A DNA stretch of 7,836 nt from Gemmatimonadales bacterium. Lineage in GTDB: Bacteria > Gemmatimonadota > Gemmatimonadetes > Gemmatimonadales > GWC2-71-9. Below, one piece after another: positions 1 to 5,838 of this stretch. The stretch is from the NCBI GenBank assembly GCA_013813675.1, contig JACCRH010000191.1, positions 1 through 7,836 of the forward strand, given 5' to 3'. Within the stretch, counting starts at the first letter, position 1. The number at the start of each line of letters is the position of its first letter. The position numbers were made by a program, and so were the translations under genes. The notes below the pieces were generated by a model. The model was given only the letters and a program-made list of their open reading frames with translations. It made no database searches and had not been told where the DNA came from.

Positions 1-25
1 CGCCAGGCCGTTTTCTCATTGCTCC

Positions 26-1051
26 TCAGGGGGTGTACAACTCGCTGTCATTGGGGATATCGAGAGATGGACCGTGAGTGCCGCCTACCGCGAGAAGGTA
101 AGGAAGGCCGTCGAGGGTGACACGAACGACCGCGTCGTGAGGCCACTGAGCGGCGGCGCGGGTCTGCCACGTGTTGGTCGCGGGATTGTAGACGTAGTGG
201 TTCGTCCCCACGAGCACGTGGAATTTGCCCTTGAGGGCTGTACCGATGGCGCGACCAGCGCTGGGGATGGGCGCGAGGGTGCGCCAAGTGTTTGTCGCGG
301 GATCGTAGACATCGAGATCGGCGACTGGTTGGAAGTCGTGGAAGCCACCCGCCACATAGAACTTGCCGCCGATCACCGCAGCCGCTCCTTGCCGGTGATA
401 GTGGGGCGCCCTTCGCAGGGTTACCCAGGTGTTGGTCGCCGGGTCATAGCGGTAGAAACGGCGAGTGGGTTCCACGGCGCAATAGCCCGGGAGGTCGGGG
501 TACCGGTCCCCGGAACAGGCGCCCGGGAGCACGTAGAGCTCGTCATCGATGACACCCGTCACGCCTTCGGCGCCGAAAATCGGCAGACTGGCCTTCAGAA
601 TGAACCGGTCCTGGGCGTAGTTGTACGCCCACAGGCGATTACTGAAGCTGGACGGAGTCTCGACCTCGTTGTAGCCGCCGGAGAAGTAGAGCTTGTTCCC
701 GATAGTCCCGACGCCGTTCGCGGCGAAGATGCTGATTGACGAGCGCCAGGTCCAGCTATTCGTGGCCACATTGTAGGCCCCGGTGCCCAGCCCTGTACCC
801 TCGCCATCAGTGCCACCAAAGACATAGACGATGGACTGTCCGGCTGAGTTCGGGGCCACCCCGGCAAAGGTCTCAAACACGGGTCCCATCGGCGGGCGGG
901 GAGCTTTCGCCGTCCAGGTATTCGAGGCCGCTGCCGCCGAGGAGGCGGCCGCGGGATTCCCGCCGGCTTCGGGCTGAGTCGGGCCATCCTCGGAAGCGCA
1001 CGCCAGCAGCGCCGCTGAGACGCAGACTGACAGGCCGGTGGTTGCTCGCAT
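26..1051 (-). CDS. Kelch-repeat beta-propeller lipoprotein
   Basis: A 341-residue protein that probably folds as one six-bladed kelch propeller anchored to a membrane by lipid. The N-terminus is a short lipoprotein signal with lipobox L15-L16-A17-C18, followed by an Ala/Ser/Gly/Pro-rich linker to about residue 43. Six blades follow, at roughly 46-100, 101-150, 151-209, 210-256, 257-295 and 296-341. Most show a paired-glycine strand (VFGG, FSGG, VAGG, AVGG), and several end in the blade signature, ATNSW at 96-100 and Y(D/N)PATNTW at 202-209, 249-256 and 288-295. Kelch propellers bind proteins or sugars, and a few are oxidases; I see nothing that picks a ligand, so the function is open. The start is well supported by AAGGAG a few bases upstream. 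It is transcribed away from the dioxygenase gene and looks monocistronic. Its codons seem slightly less G/C-biased than those of the neighbours. Confidence 0.9.
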   Translation of the reverse strand: MRATTGLSVCVSAALLACASEDGPTQPEAGGNPAAASSAAAASNTWTAKAPRPPMGPVFETFAGVAPNSAGQSIVYVFGGTDGEGTGLGTGAYNVATNSWTWRSSISIFAANGVGTIGNKLYFSGGYNEVETPSSFSNRLWAYNYAQDRFILKASLPIFGAEGVTGVIDDELYVLPGACSGDRYPDLPGYCAVEPTRRFYRYDPATNTWVTLRRAPHYHRQGAAAVIGGKFYVAGGFHDFQPVADLDVYDPATNTWRTLAPIPSAGRAIGTALKGKFHVLVGTNHYVYNPATNTWQTRAAAQWPHDAVVRVTLDGLPYLLAVGGTHGPSLDIPNDSELYTP

Positions 1052-1056
1052 CGGAT

Positions 1057-1062
1057 CTCCTT
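1057..1062 (-). promoter_or_regulatory. Shine-Dalgarno site of the kelch lipoprotein gene
   Basis: Read on the minus strand this is AAGGAG, five bases before the ATG at 1051. It is the clearest ribosome binding site in the window and fixes the start of the kelch gene. Most other genes here have weak sites or rely on overlap with the gene before. Confidence 0.75.
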
Positions 1063-1187
1063 CTGCCGACCCACGAGTGGACGCAGGTCATGCGGGGACG
1101 AGGGGCGCGGTGTGCCGCTCACCTGCGGGCCGTTGGCACCGGGAGCGCGAGATCATCTTGGTCGAGGCTCGTCAAGCGGATTTCAAG

Positions 1188-1202
1188 CCTTGTCACACAA
1201 GG
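1188..1202. repeat. Small inverted repeat in the kelch/dioxygenase intergenic region
   Basis: CCTTGT-CAC-ACAAGG is a perfect 6-bp inverted repeat around a 3-base centre. A second outer pair, TCAAGCC (1183-1189) and GGCTTGA (1221-1227), could form an alternative stem around it. It lies between the divergent kelch and dioxygenase genes, where an operator would be expected. I found no convincing -35/-10 pair beside it. Apart from this repeat, the 258-bp stretch 1052-1310 shows nothing I can name. Confidence 0.25.
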
Positions 1203-1310
1203 ACTTAGCCTCGTTCCGTTGGCTTGAGACCTGCGCCCAGCTATCTCTCCCATGAACCCGGCAGGCTGATCCTGCCCACCATCCCCACCCCAGCGCACCG
1301 AGCCGCCGGT

Positions 1311-2270
1311 ATGTCCCCCAACACCCCCGCCGTCACCGGCCTGCATCACGTCACCGCCATCGCCGGCGACCCGCAGCGCAACCTCGACTTTTACACCGGC
1401 GCGCTCGGCATGCGGCTGGTAAAGCGCTCGGTGAATCAGGATGCCCCCGACACCTACCATCTCTTCTACGCCGACGCGGAGGGGCACGCCGGAAGCGACC
1501 TCACCTTCTTTCCCTGGCCCGAGCTTCCACCAGGCAAACGCGGCATAGGGCTGACCAACCAGGTCGCTCTGGCGGTTCCGCCCGGCACGCTCGATTGGTG
1601 GTCGGAGCGCCTGCAGTCGGCGGGGATCCGGACCGGGGACACGACGACGTGGTTCGGTGAGCCGGTGCTTCCGTTCGACGATCCCGACGGCCTGGGGCTC
1701 GCGCTGGTGGAGACCGGAGATGCCCGGGATTTCACTCCCTGGGCCGACAGCCCGGTGGACCCCGCGCGGCAGATCCGCGGCCTGCATGCGGTCCGGCTGG
1801 CGGAGCGCGACTTGGCTCCGACCGCGCGGTCCCTCACCGCGGGGCTCGGTTTCAGCGCCGCCAGAGAGGAGCATGGGTGGCATCGGTTCACAGTGCAGGG
1901 CGGCGGCTCGGGCCGGGCGGTCGACATCCAGGTGCGGCCCGACGCACCCCGCGGTGAGTGGGGAGTGGGCAGCGTCCACCACATCGCGTGGCGGGTGCCC
2001 GACGGCGACGCACAGCGCGCGGTGCGGGCCTCGGTCAGCGCGGCCGGCGGCCGCCCGACCGAGGTGATCGACCGATTCTGGTTCCAGTCGGTCTATTTCC
2101 GCGAGCCGGGCGGCGCGCTCTTCGAGGTGGCCACCGACGGCCCCGGCTTCACCGTGGACGAATCGCCCGACACGCTGGGAGAGAAGCTGATCCTGCCGCC
2201 CTGGCTGGAGCCGCGCCGTGCCGAGATCGAGCGGGGTCTGCCGCGGCTCACTTCGCCGGTGAGAACCTAG
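1311..2270 (+). CDS. VOC-family ring-cleaving dioxygenase (PcpA/MhqO-like)
   Basis: A 319-residue protein made of two vicinal-oxygen-chelate modules, about the usual length for the family. Known members are Fe(II) extradiol-type enzymes that open hydroquinone or chlorinated hydroquinone rings (PcpA, LinE), and Bacillus MhqA/E/O, induced by quinone stress. The expected metal ligands are visible: His in GLHHVTAI (H12/H13) in the first module, His in VHHIAW (H223/H224) and Glu in ALFEVA (E272) in the second. The His-Glu spacing is close to that of PcpA. The family-typical N-terminal segment SVNQDAPDTYHLFYAD and the FFPWP motif are also present. The frame opens upstream to a TTG at 1224, but the extra 29 residues do not look like the family; homologues start just before the LHHVTAI strand, so I chose ATG 1311 although its ribosome site is weak. 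It is cytoplasmic, with no signal peptide. The substrate cannot be read from sequence. Confidence 0.92.
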   Translation: MSPNTPAVTGLHHVTAIAGDPQRNLDFYTGALGMRLVKRSVNQDAPDTYHLFYADAEGHAGSDLTFFPWPELPPGKRGIGLTNQVALAVPPGTLDWWSERLQSAGIRTGDTTTWFGEPVLPFDDPDGLGLALVETGDARDFTPWADSPVDPARQIRGLHAVRLAERDLAPTARSLTAGLGFSAAREEHGWHRFTVQGGGSGRAVDIQVRPDAPRGEWGVGSVHHIAWRVPDGDAQRAVRASVSAAGGRPTEVIDRFWFQSVYFREPGGALFEVATDGPGFTVDESPDTLGEKLILPPWLEPRRAEIERGLPRLTSPVRT

Positions 2271-2332
2271 CCGCACTTCGCGCGCGGCATGGTGCCGGAG
2301 CTCCAGGTGGCACGGGGAGTGGCCGCTCGGGA

Positions 2333-2707
2333 CTAGTTTCCCATCTCCTGAGTGCCGCAGTAGTTGAGGAAGGCCGCCAACTCCTCCGCCTCGCGCTCGG
2401 TGGAGACCATGACGGTGGTGCTCCCCCGCGTGACGATGGGGATGTACTGCAGACCTCCACGACCCGGCCGCTTGAGCGGCCGGGTTCCCGCGCGCCATGG
2501 CCCGTCGTCCGGTGCCGCCGCGCCGCTCCCCAGCACCTGCTCCACACAGCGGCGCAGAATCGCCGAATCGCGCCGGGTGTGATGCCTCGGCTTCCGCTGA
2601 TGCCGAACCAGCGCCGCGAGCTCGAGCGCCGCGCGCTGGCAGTAGGTCTGGGGCGCCAGCTCCTCGAGCGGGTGCTCGGGCAGCCGGCGCGATCGCGTGT
2701 CATCCAT
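2333..2707 (-). CDS. Hypothetical protein, 124 residues
   Basis: I do not recognise this protein. The reading frame is supported by a strong G/C third-position bias from the ATG at 2707 to the TAG at 2333. The frame continues upstream to 2872, but that part loses the bias, so the start at 2707 is preferred; a GGAG lies about 11 bases before it. The first half is rich in Arg, Leu and Glu and looks helical (EELAPQTYCQRAALELAALV). An Arg/Gly/Pro-rich middle follows. The end resembles a small beta-alpha unit: a strand QYIPIVTRG, a strand TTVMVS, then an acidic helix EREAEELAAFLNY. There is no signal peptide or membrane segment, so it is probably cytoplasmic. Three cysteines are spread out with no CxxC. 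It converges on the dioxygenase gene across a 62-bp gap. A perfect 11-bp inverted repeat lies inside the gene at 2462-2485. Confidence 0.65.
   Translation of the reverse strand: MDDTRSRRLPEHPLEELAPQTYCQRAALELAALVRHQRKPRHHTRRDSAILRRCVEQVLGSGAAAPDDGPWRAGTRPLKRPGRGGLQYIPIVTRGSTTVMVSTEREAEELAAFLNYCGTQEMGN
2462..2485. repeat. Perfect 11-bp palindrome inside the hypothetical gene
   Basis: ACCCGGCCGCT, then TG, then AGCGGCCGGGT: the arms are exact reverse complements. On the minus strand it encodes part of the low-complexity stretch TRPLKRPGR. As RNA it would form a very stable GC hairpin with a four-base loop, on either strand. No T-run follows on either side, so it is not a standard intrinsic terminator. 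It could be a palindromic DNA site or a by-product of GC-rich coding. Confidence 0.5.
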
Positions 2708-3023
2708 AGAGCAGGAGTCTCCGTCAACCTTCAGAAAGCCCAAGCTGGGTGTTGCCGCCACCGGCTCGCAGTCTCTCTCCCAAGGTACCTCTTGTACCGA
2801 ACTTCGGAATGGCCCACGTCCGATGGCGCGCCAGTTGCCCACAGTTCGCGGGTAGCAGTTCCCGGTCTTCACCCGAGTTCAGGGCCAAAGTACTAACGTT
2901 CGATGGCCACAAGAGTTAGGCTGGGCCCGAACGGGGTAGCGTATTTCATTCGCGATGCAGAACGCCAGAGTTTTTCGTCCGCTCCTCCGGACGCCGGCTC
3001 TCCCCAATACTGCCAGGTGCTGC
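2708..3023. other. Divergent intergenic region without a gene
   Basis: This 316-bp stretch separates the starts of the hypothetical gene (minus) and the metallopeptidase gene (plus). Its base composition is more balanced than that of the flanking genes. Frames that cross it lack the local G/C third-position bias, so I do not call a gene here. It should carry both promoters, but I see no convincing -35/-10 pair. A small repeat GGTAC-CTCTT-GTACC lies at about 2787-2801, and a longer stem-loop at 2897-2933. Confidence 0.6.
2897..2933. repeat. Possible stem-loop upstream of the metallopeptidase gene
   Basis: CGTTCG (2897-2902) can pair with CGAACG (2928-2933). After a two-base bulge, GGCC (2905-2908) can pair with GGCC (2924-2927), leaving a 15-base loop. 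The structure ends about 90 bases before the chosen start at 3024. It could be an operator, a leader structure or chance; no sequence signature decides. Confidence 0.3.
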
Positions 3024-5189
3024 ATGCCCTGCCGCCAGGTCGGAATTCTAGGCCCCCTCGCCTTCGTTCTGTTCCTCACCGCGTGTGGGGGAGGAACCAC
3101 CGCTCCAACGACCGGAAGCCTCGCGCTGGCCGTCTCCGGCCTTCCGACGGCGGTGGAGGCCAACGTCAGCGTCTCCGGTCCGAACGCCTTCAGCCGGCAG
3201 GTGGAAGGACCCGAGACGCTGTCCGGGCTGGCGCCCGGAAGCTACACGGTCACCGCCGCGGGCGTGTCGGCCGGGGCGGACTTCTATGCGCCATCGCCTT
3301 CGTCGCAGGCGGTGGTGGTGAGCGGCAGCGATCCGGCGAGCGCCGAGGTGGTCTACGCCGTGGCCGACGGCAACCTCGCGGTGACCATCGCCGGCCTGCC
3401 CTCGGGAACGGATGCGGCGGTCACGGTCTCGGGGCCGGGTGGATACAGCCGCCAGGTCACCGCCACCGAGACGTTGAGCGGGCTGGCTCCCGGCCAGTAC
3501 ACCCTCACCGCGCTGCCGGTGAGCGACGGCAGCGAGCAGTACTCGCCGGCCCCCTCCAGCCAGACCACGACCGTCGGCGCCACCGGCACGGCGTCGGCCA
3601 CGGTCAACTACTCGACCGGCGGTGCGGCCGGCTTCAACCTGCGCATCGACGGACTCTACCTGGTGCAGAGCGTGCAGACCTACGCCCGCGCCGTGCCGCT
3701 GGTCCGGAACCGCGACGCGCTGCTCCGGGTCTTCGTGACCGCCAACCAGGTGAATGCGTCCACGCCGAGCGTGCGGGTGAGCTTCTACGCCAACGGGTCG
3801 CTCAGCTCGACCCAGACCATTTCCGCCCCGCAACTCAGCACCCCGCTGAGCCCGGACGAGGGCACCCTGAACCGCTCGTGGAACCTGACGGTGGATCAGG
3901 CGCTGATTCAGCCCAACCTCTCCATCCTCGTCGAGGTCGATCCCGACAACGTCTTCCCCGAGGGCAACGAGGCCGACAACAGCTTTCCCGGATCGGGCAC
4001 GCCGCTGGCGATGGACGTCCGCACTACCGGCCCGTTCAGCGTGCGGTTCGTGCCCGTCATCACCAAAGTCGATAACCGTCAAGGCAACGTCACGGCGGCG
4101 AATCGGGATGATTTCCTCGAGGCCACGATGCGGATGCATCCGCTGGCAAGCTACGACGCGGATGTGCGCGCCCCGTATACCACCTCGACCAACCTTCCGC
4201 TCCAGTCCAGTAACGGCAACAGCGCCTGGAATACCATCCTCGGCGAGGTATTCGCGCGGCGCACCGCGGAGAGCAGCACGCGGTACTATTACGGCGTGGT
4301 AAACCCGACCTACAACAGCGGCGTCGCGGGGGTTGGATACATTGGAGCTCCGGCCGCGATCGGCTGGGACAAGCTGCCCAGCGGCAGCTCGGTGGCCGCG
4401 CACGAGTGGGGACACAACTGGGAGCGCGACCACGCGCCCTGCGGCGGGGCGGGCAACCCGGATGCCAACTACCCCTACAGCGGTGGGGTGATCGGGGTAA
4501 TCGGGTACGACCTGGTGAACGAGGAGCTCAAGCCCGCCGACTCCCACGACCTCATGGGCTACTGCAACAACGAATGGATCAGCGACTACACCTACAATGG
4601 GGTGATGACCTTTCGCGGCGCCGAAAGCTCGACCTCGGCAGGCATGGGTGAAGCGGTTCAGCCCGCGCTCCTGGTCTGGGGCCGGATCGAGAACGGCCGC
4701 GCCGTGCTCGAGCCTGCGTTCAGAATCACCGCACGTCCCAGCCTCCCGCGCCGCCCCGGTCCCTACCGGCTGGAGGCTCGCGCCGCCGACGGGTCCCGGA
4801 TCTTCGGATTCGATTTCGCGCCGCTCGAGGTGGCGGATGACCCGAACGGTGGGAGCCACTTCGCCTTCGCCGTGCCGCTGCGGGCCGAGCGCGCCGCGCG
4901 AATTTCATCGCTGCATCTCGCGGGTGGTGGGGTGCAGGCCTCGATCGCGCAGGGCTCCTCTGAGCCCACGGTCGTCGAGGTGACTCGTGGTGCCCCGGGC
5001 CGGCTGGCGCTCCGGTGGGACCCGAGCAAGGCGCCGATGATCATGGTGCGGGATCCGGTGAGCGGAGACGTGCTCTCCTTTGCCCGGGGCGGCCTCGCGG
5101 AGGTGGCCACCGGGCGCGACGAGCTCTCGCTCTCCATTTCCGACCGGGTGCGAAGCCGGGACCTCAGGGTCAAGGCGCCGGCTCGATGA
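3024..5189 (+). CDS. Lipoprotein zinc metallopeptidase, metzincin/M66-like, with tandem beta domains
   Basis: A 721-residue protein, probably a lipid-anchored protease acting outside the inner membrane. Lipobox L18-T19-A20-C21 is followed by a Gly/Thr linker. Two tandem repeats of about 83 residues (31-113, 116-197) each contain VSGP, SRQV, ETLSGLAPG and YT(V/L)TA, suggesting beta-sandwich modules. A CARDB-like domain follows at about 204-322, with VEVDPDNVFPEGNEADN near its end. The catalytic domain spans about 327-537: zinc motif HEWGHNWERDH at 460-470, then HAPC, then a Met-turn in HDLMGYC (M511) followed by WISDYTY. C473 and C514 could form a disulfide. The metzincin glycine is Glu467 here. 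Residues 542-721 are a beta-rich C-terminal region. The frame extends to ATG 2955, but ATG 3024 gives a normal-length signal peptide, has AGGTG upstream, and marks where codon bias rises. The stop overlaps the next gene's start as ATGA. The substrate is unknown. Confidence 0.92.
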   Translation: MPCRQVGILGPLAFVLFLTACGGGTTAPTTGSLALAVSGLPTAVEANVSVSGPNAFSRQVEGPETLSGLAPGSYTVTAAGVSAGADFYAPSPSSQAVVVSGSDPASAEVVYAVADGNLAVTIAGLPSGTDAAVTVSGPGGYSRQVTATETLSGLAPGQYTLTALPVSDGSEQYSPAPSSQTTTVGATGTASATVNYSTGGAAGFNLRIDGLYLVQSVQTYARAVPLVRNRDALLRVFVTANQVNASTPSVRVSFYANGSLSSTQTISAPQLSTPLSPDEGTLNRSWNLTVDQALIQPNLSILVEVDPDNVFPEGNEADNSFPGSGTPLAMDVRTTGPFSVRFVPVITKVDNRQGNVTAANRDDFLEATMRMHPLASYDADVRAPYTTSTNLPLQSSNGNSAWNTILGEVFARRTAESSTRYYYGVVNPTYNSGVAGVGYIGAPAAIGWDKLPSGSSVAAHEWGHNWERDHAPCGGAGNPDANYPYSGGVIGVIGYDLVNEELKPADSHDLMGYCNNEWISDYTYNGVMTFRGAESSTSAGMGEAVQPALLVWGRIENGRAVLEPAFRITARPSLPRRPGPYRLEARAADGSRIFGFDFAPLEVADDPNGGSHFAFAVPLRAERAARISSLHLAGGGVQASIAQGSSEPTVVEVTRGAPGRLALRWDPSKAPMIMVRDPVSGDVLSFARGGLAEVATGRDELSLSISDRVRSRDLRVKAPAR
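3114..3614 (+). repeat. Two tandem domain repeats within the metallopeptidase gene
   Basis: The copies lie at about 3114-3362 and 3369-3614. Each encodes roughly 83 residues that align over their whole length, with shared landmarks VSGP(N/G), SRQV, ETLSGLAPG, YT(V/L)TA, (F/Q)Y(A/S)P(S/A)PSSQ and a closing A-x-V-x-Y strand. Similarity is clear in the protein and partly kept in the DNA, which points to an internal duplication that has since diverged. Confidence 0.8.
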
Positions 5190-5701
5190 CGGGGCGTGCG
5201 ACGGCGTTGCTGGTCGCCCTCCTGACCGCCTGCTCCCCGCGTCCGCCGGCCCCGGCCGGCGGCCCCGCGCCATCCGGCGCAGCCAATGTCGCCGCTCCCG
5301 AGGAGCCGGTGGTCACCTTGGAGCGCGCGCCCTGCTTCGGCACCTGTCCGGTGTACCGGGTGGCCATCTCAGGGTCAGGGGCGGTGCGATTCGTCGGCAG
5401 GCAGCATGTGATCCGGCAAGGCGAGGTGGCCGATCAGATCCCGCCGGAGCGGGTGGACAGCTTGCTGGGGGAGCTGGAGGCAGGGGGCTACTTCGGGTTC
5501 GCCGATGCGTACGTGCGGGGCTCGCCAGCCTGCGGCCAGTACGCCACCGACTCCCCCACGGTCATCACCTCCGCCACCGCCGACGGCCACAGCAAGACCA
5601 TCCGGCACGACTACGGCTGCAGCGCGGCGCCGCCAGAGTTGGGGCGGCTCGAGCGGATGATCGACGAGGTGGCCGGCACCGCCCGCTGGACTGGGCCCTG
5701 A
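5186..5701 (+). CDS. DUF6438-like lipoprotein
   Basis: A 171-residue lipoprotein with signal MTGRATALLVALLTAC (lipobox L13-T14-A15-C16), a Pro/Ala/Gly-rich linker to about residue 42, and one globular domain. The domain opens with ERAPCFGTCPVYRVAI (C50 and C54), continues with a GSGAVRF hairpin and the helix ERVDSLLGELEAGGYFGFADAY, then DSPTVITSA, and ends in a helix LGRLERMIDEV. This order matches my memory of DUF6438, a domain of unknown function in bacterial lipoproteins. The CFGTC pair, with C116 and C145, suggests disulfides in the periplasm or at the surface. The ATG overlaps the metallopeptidase stop by four bases (ATGA), so translation is probably coupled and the two products made together; this overlap fixes the start. 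The frame stays open upstream to 5015, but only as a shadow of the peptidase gene. A role as partner, regulator or inhibitor of the peptidase is inference only. Confidence 0.88.
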   Translation: MTGRATALLVALLTACSPRPPAPAGGPAPSGAANVAAPEEPVVTLERAPCFGTCPVYRVAISGSGAVRFVGRQHVIRQGEVADQIPPERVDSLLGELEAGGYFGFADAYVRGSPACGQYATDSPTVITSATADGHSKTIRHDYGCSAAPPELGRLERMIDEVAGTARWTGP

Positions 5702-5728
5702 TCTCTAGGCAGCCTCAGCGCCGTATCG

Positions 5729-5752
5729 GTCATGCCAAAGCGAGCGAGGCAG
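5729..5752 (+). repeat. Decayed relative of the hairpin repeat arm
   Basis: GTCATGCCAAAGCGAGCGAGG resembles the left arm of the hairpin at 5767 (GTCATCCTGAGCGAAGCGAAGG) in the same orientation, with a few substitutions and small gaps. It may be an older copy of the same repeat, though the match is short. Confidence 0.35.
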
Positions 5753-5766
5753 TCTCACAGTGTCAT

Positions 5767-5834
5767 GTGTCATCCTGAGCGAAGCGAAGGAGCTAAGCCG
5801 GATCATGGCTCCTTCGCTTGGCTCGGGATGACAC
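5767..5834. repeat. Long hairpin repeat (REP/MITE-like) between convergent genes
   Basis: A 27-bp left arm (5767-5793) and right arm (5808-5834) are reverse complements except at two positions, one of which still pairs as G-T. They enclose a 14-base loop. The arm core is CATCCTGAGCGAAGCGAAGG. I recall very similar strings scattered between genes in many bacterial genomes and metagenomes, so this is probably a dispersed repeat rather than a local structure. The sequence TGTCAT at 5761-5766 is duplicated at 5768-5773 at the left edge. The element sits where the peptidase/DUF6438 operon and dppBC converge, so it could block read-through from both sides, but no T-run follows either arm, so it is not a standard intrinsic terminator. 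Confidence 0.85.
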
Positions 5835-5838
5835 TCGC

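Noticed and set aside
74..739. A 221-residue plus-strand frame opposite the kelch gene.
   Set aside because: It mirrors the kelch blade repeats, has no ribosome site or motif, and the minus strand has signal peptide, blades and a strong Shine-Dalgarno site.
1224..1310. N-terminal extension of the dioxygenase from TTG 1224.
   Set aside because: The 29 extra residues lack family similarity, TTG is a rare start, and ATG 1311 places the first beta strand at the usual position.
1119..2498. A 459-residue open frame on the minus strand opposite the dioxygenase gene.
   Set aside because: Antisense shadow; the plus strand shows all three metal ligands of a VOC dioxygenase, and the minus translation is low-complexity.
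2891..2921. CTAAC...GTTAGGC pair resembling integron attC core sites.
   Set aside because: Spacing is far too short for an attC site, the left core does not fit RYYYAAC, and there is no integrase or cassette pattern.
3048..4859. A 603-residue open frame on the minus strand opposite the metallopeptidase gene.
   Set aside because: Antisense shadow in GC-rich DNA: the translation is His/Arg/Gly/Val-rich without motifs, while the plus strand carries a full protease with signal peptide and zinc motif.
5243..5262. Perfect 9-bp inverted repeat with a two-base centre in the DUF6438-like gene.
   Set aside because: It falls in a Pro/Ala/Gly-rich linker where runs of CCG, GCC and GGC produce such pairs easily; no reason to assign a function.
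5767..5834. The intergenic hairpin as a classical rho-independent terminator.
   Set aside because: There is no T-run on either strand after the stem and the arms are unusually long; a dispersed repeat explains it better, though it may still slow transcription.
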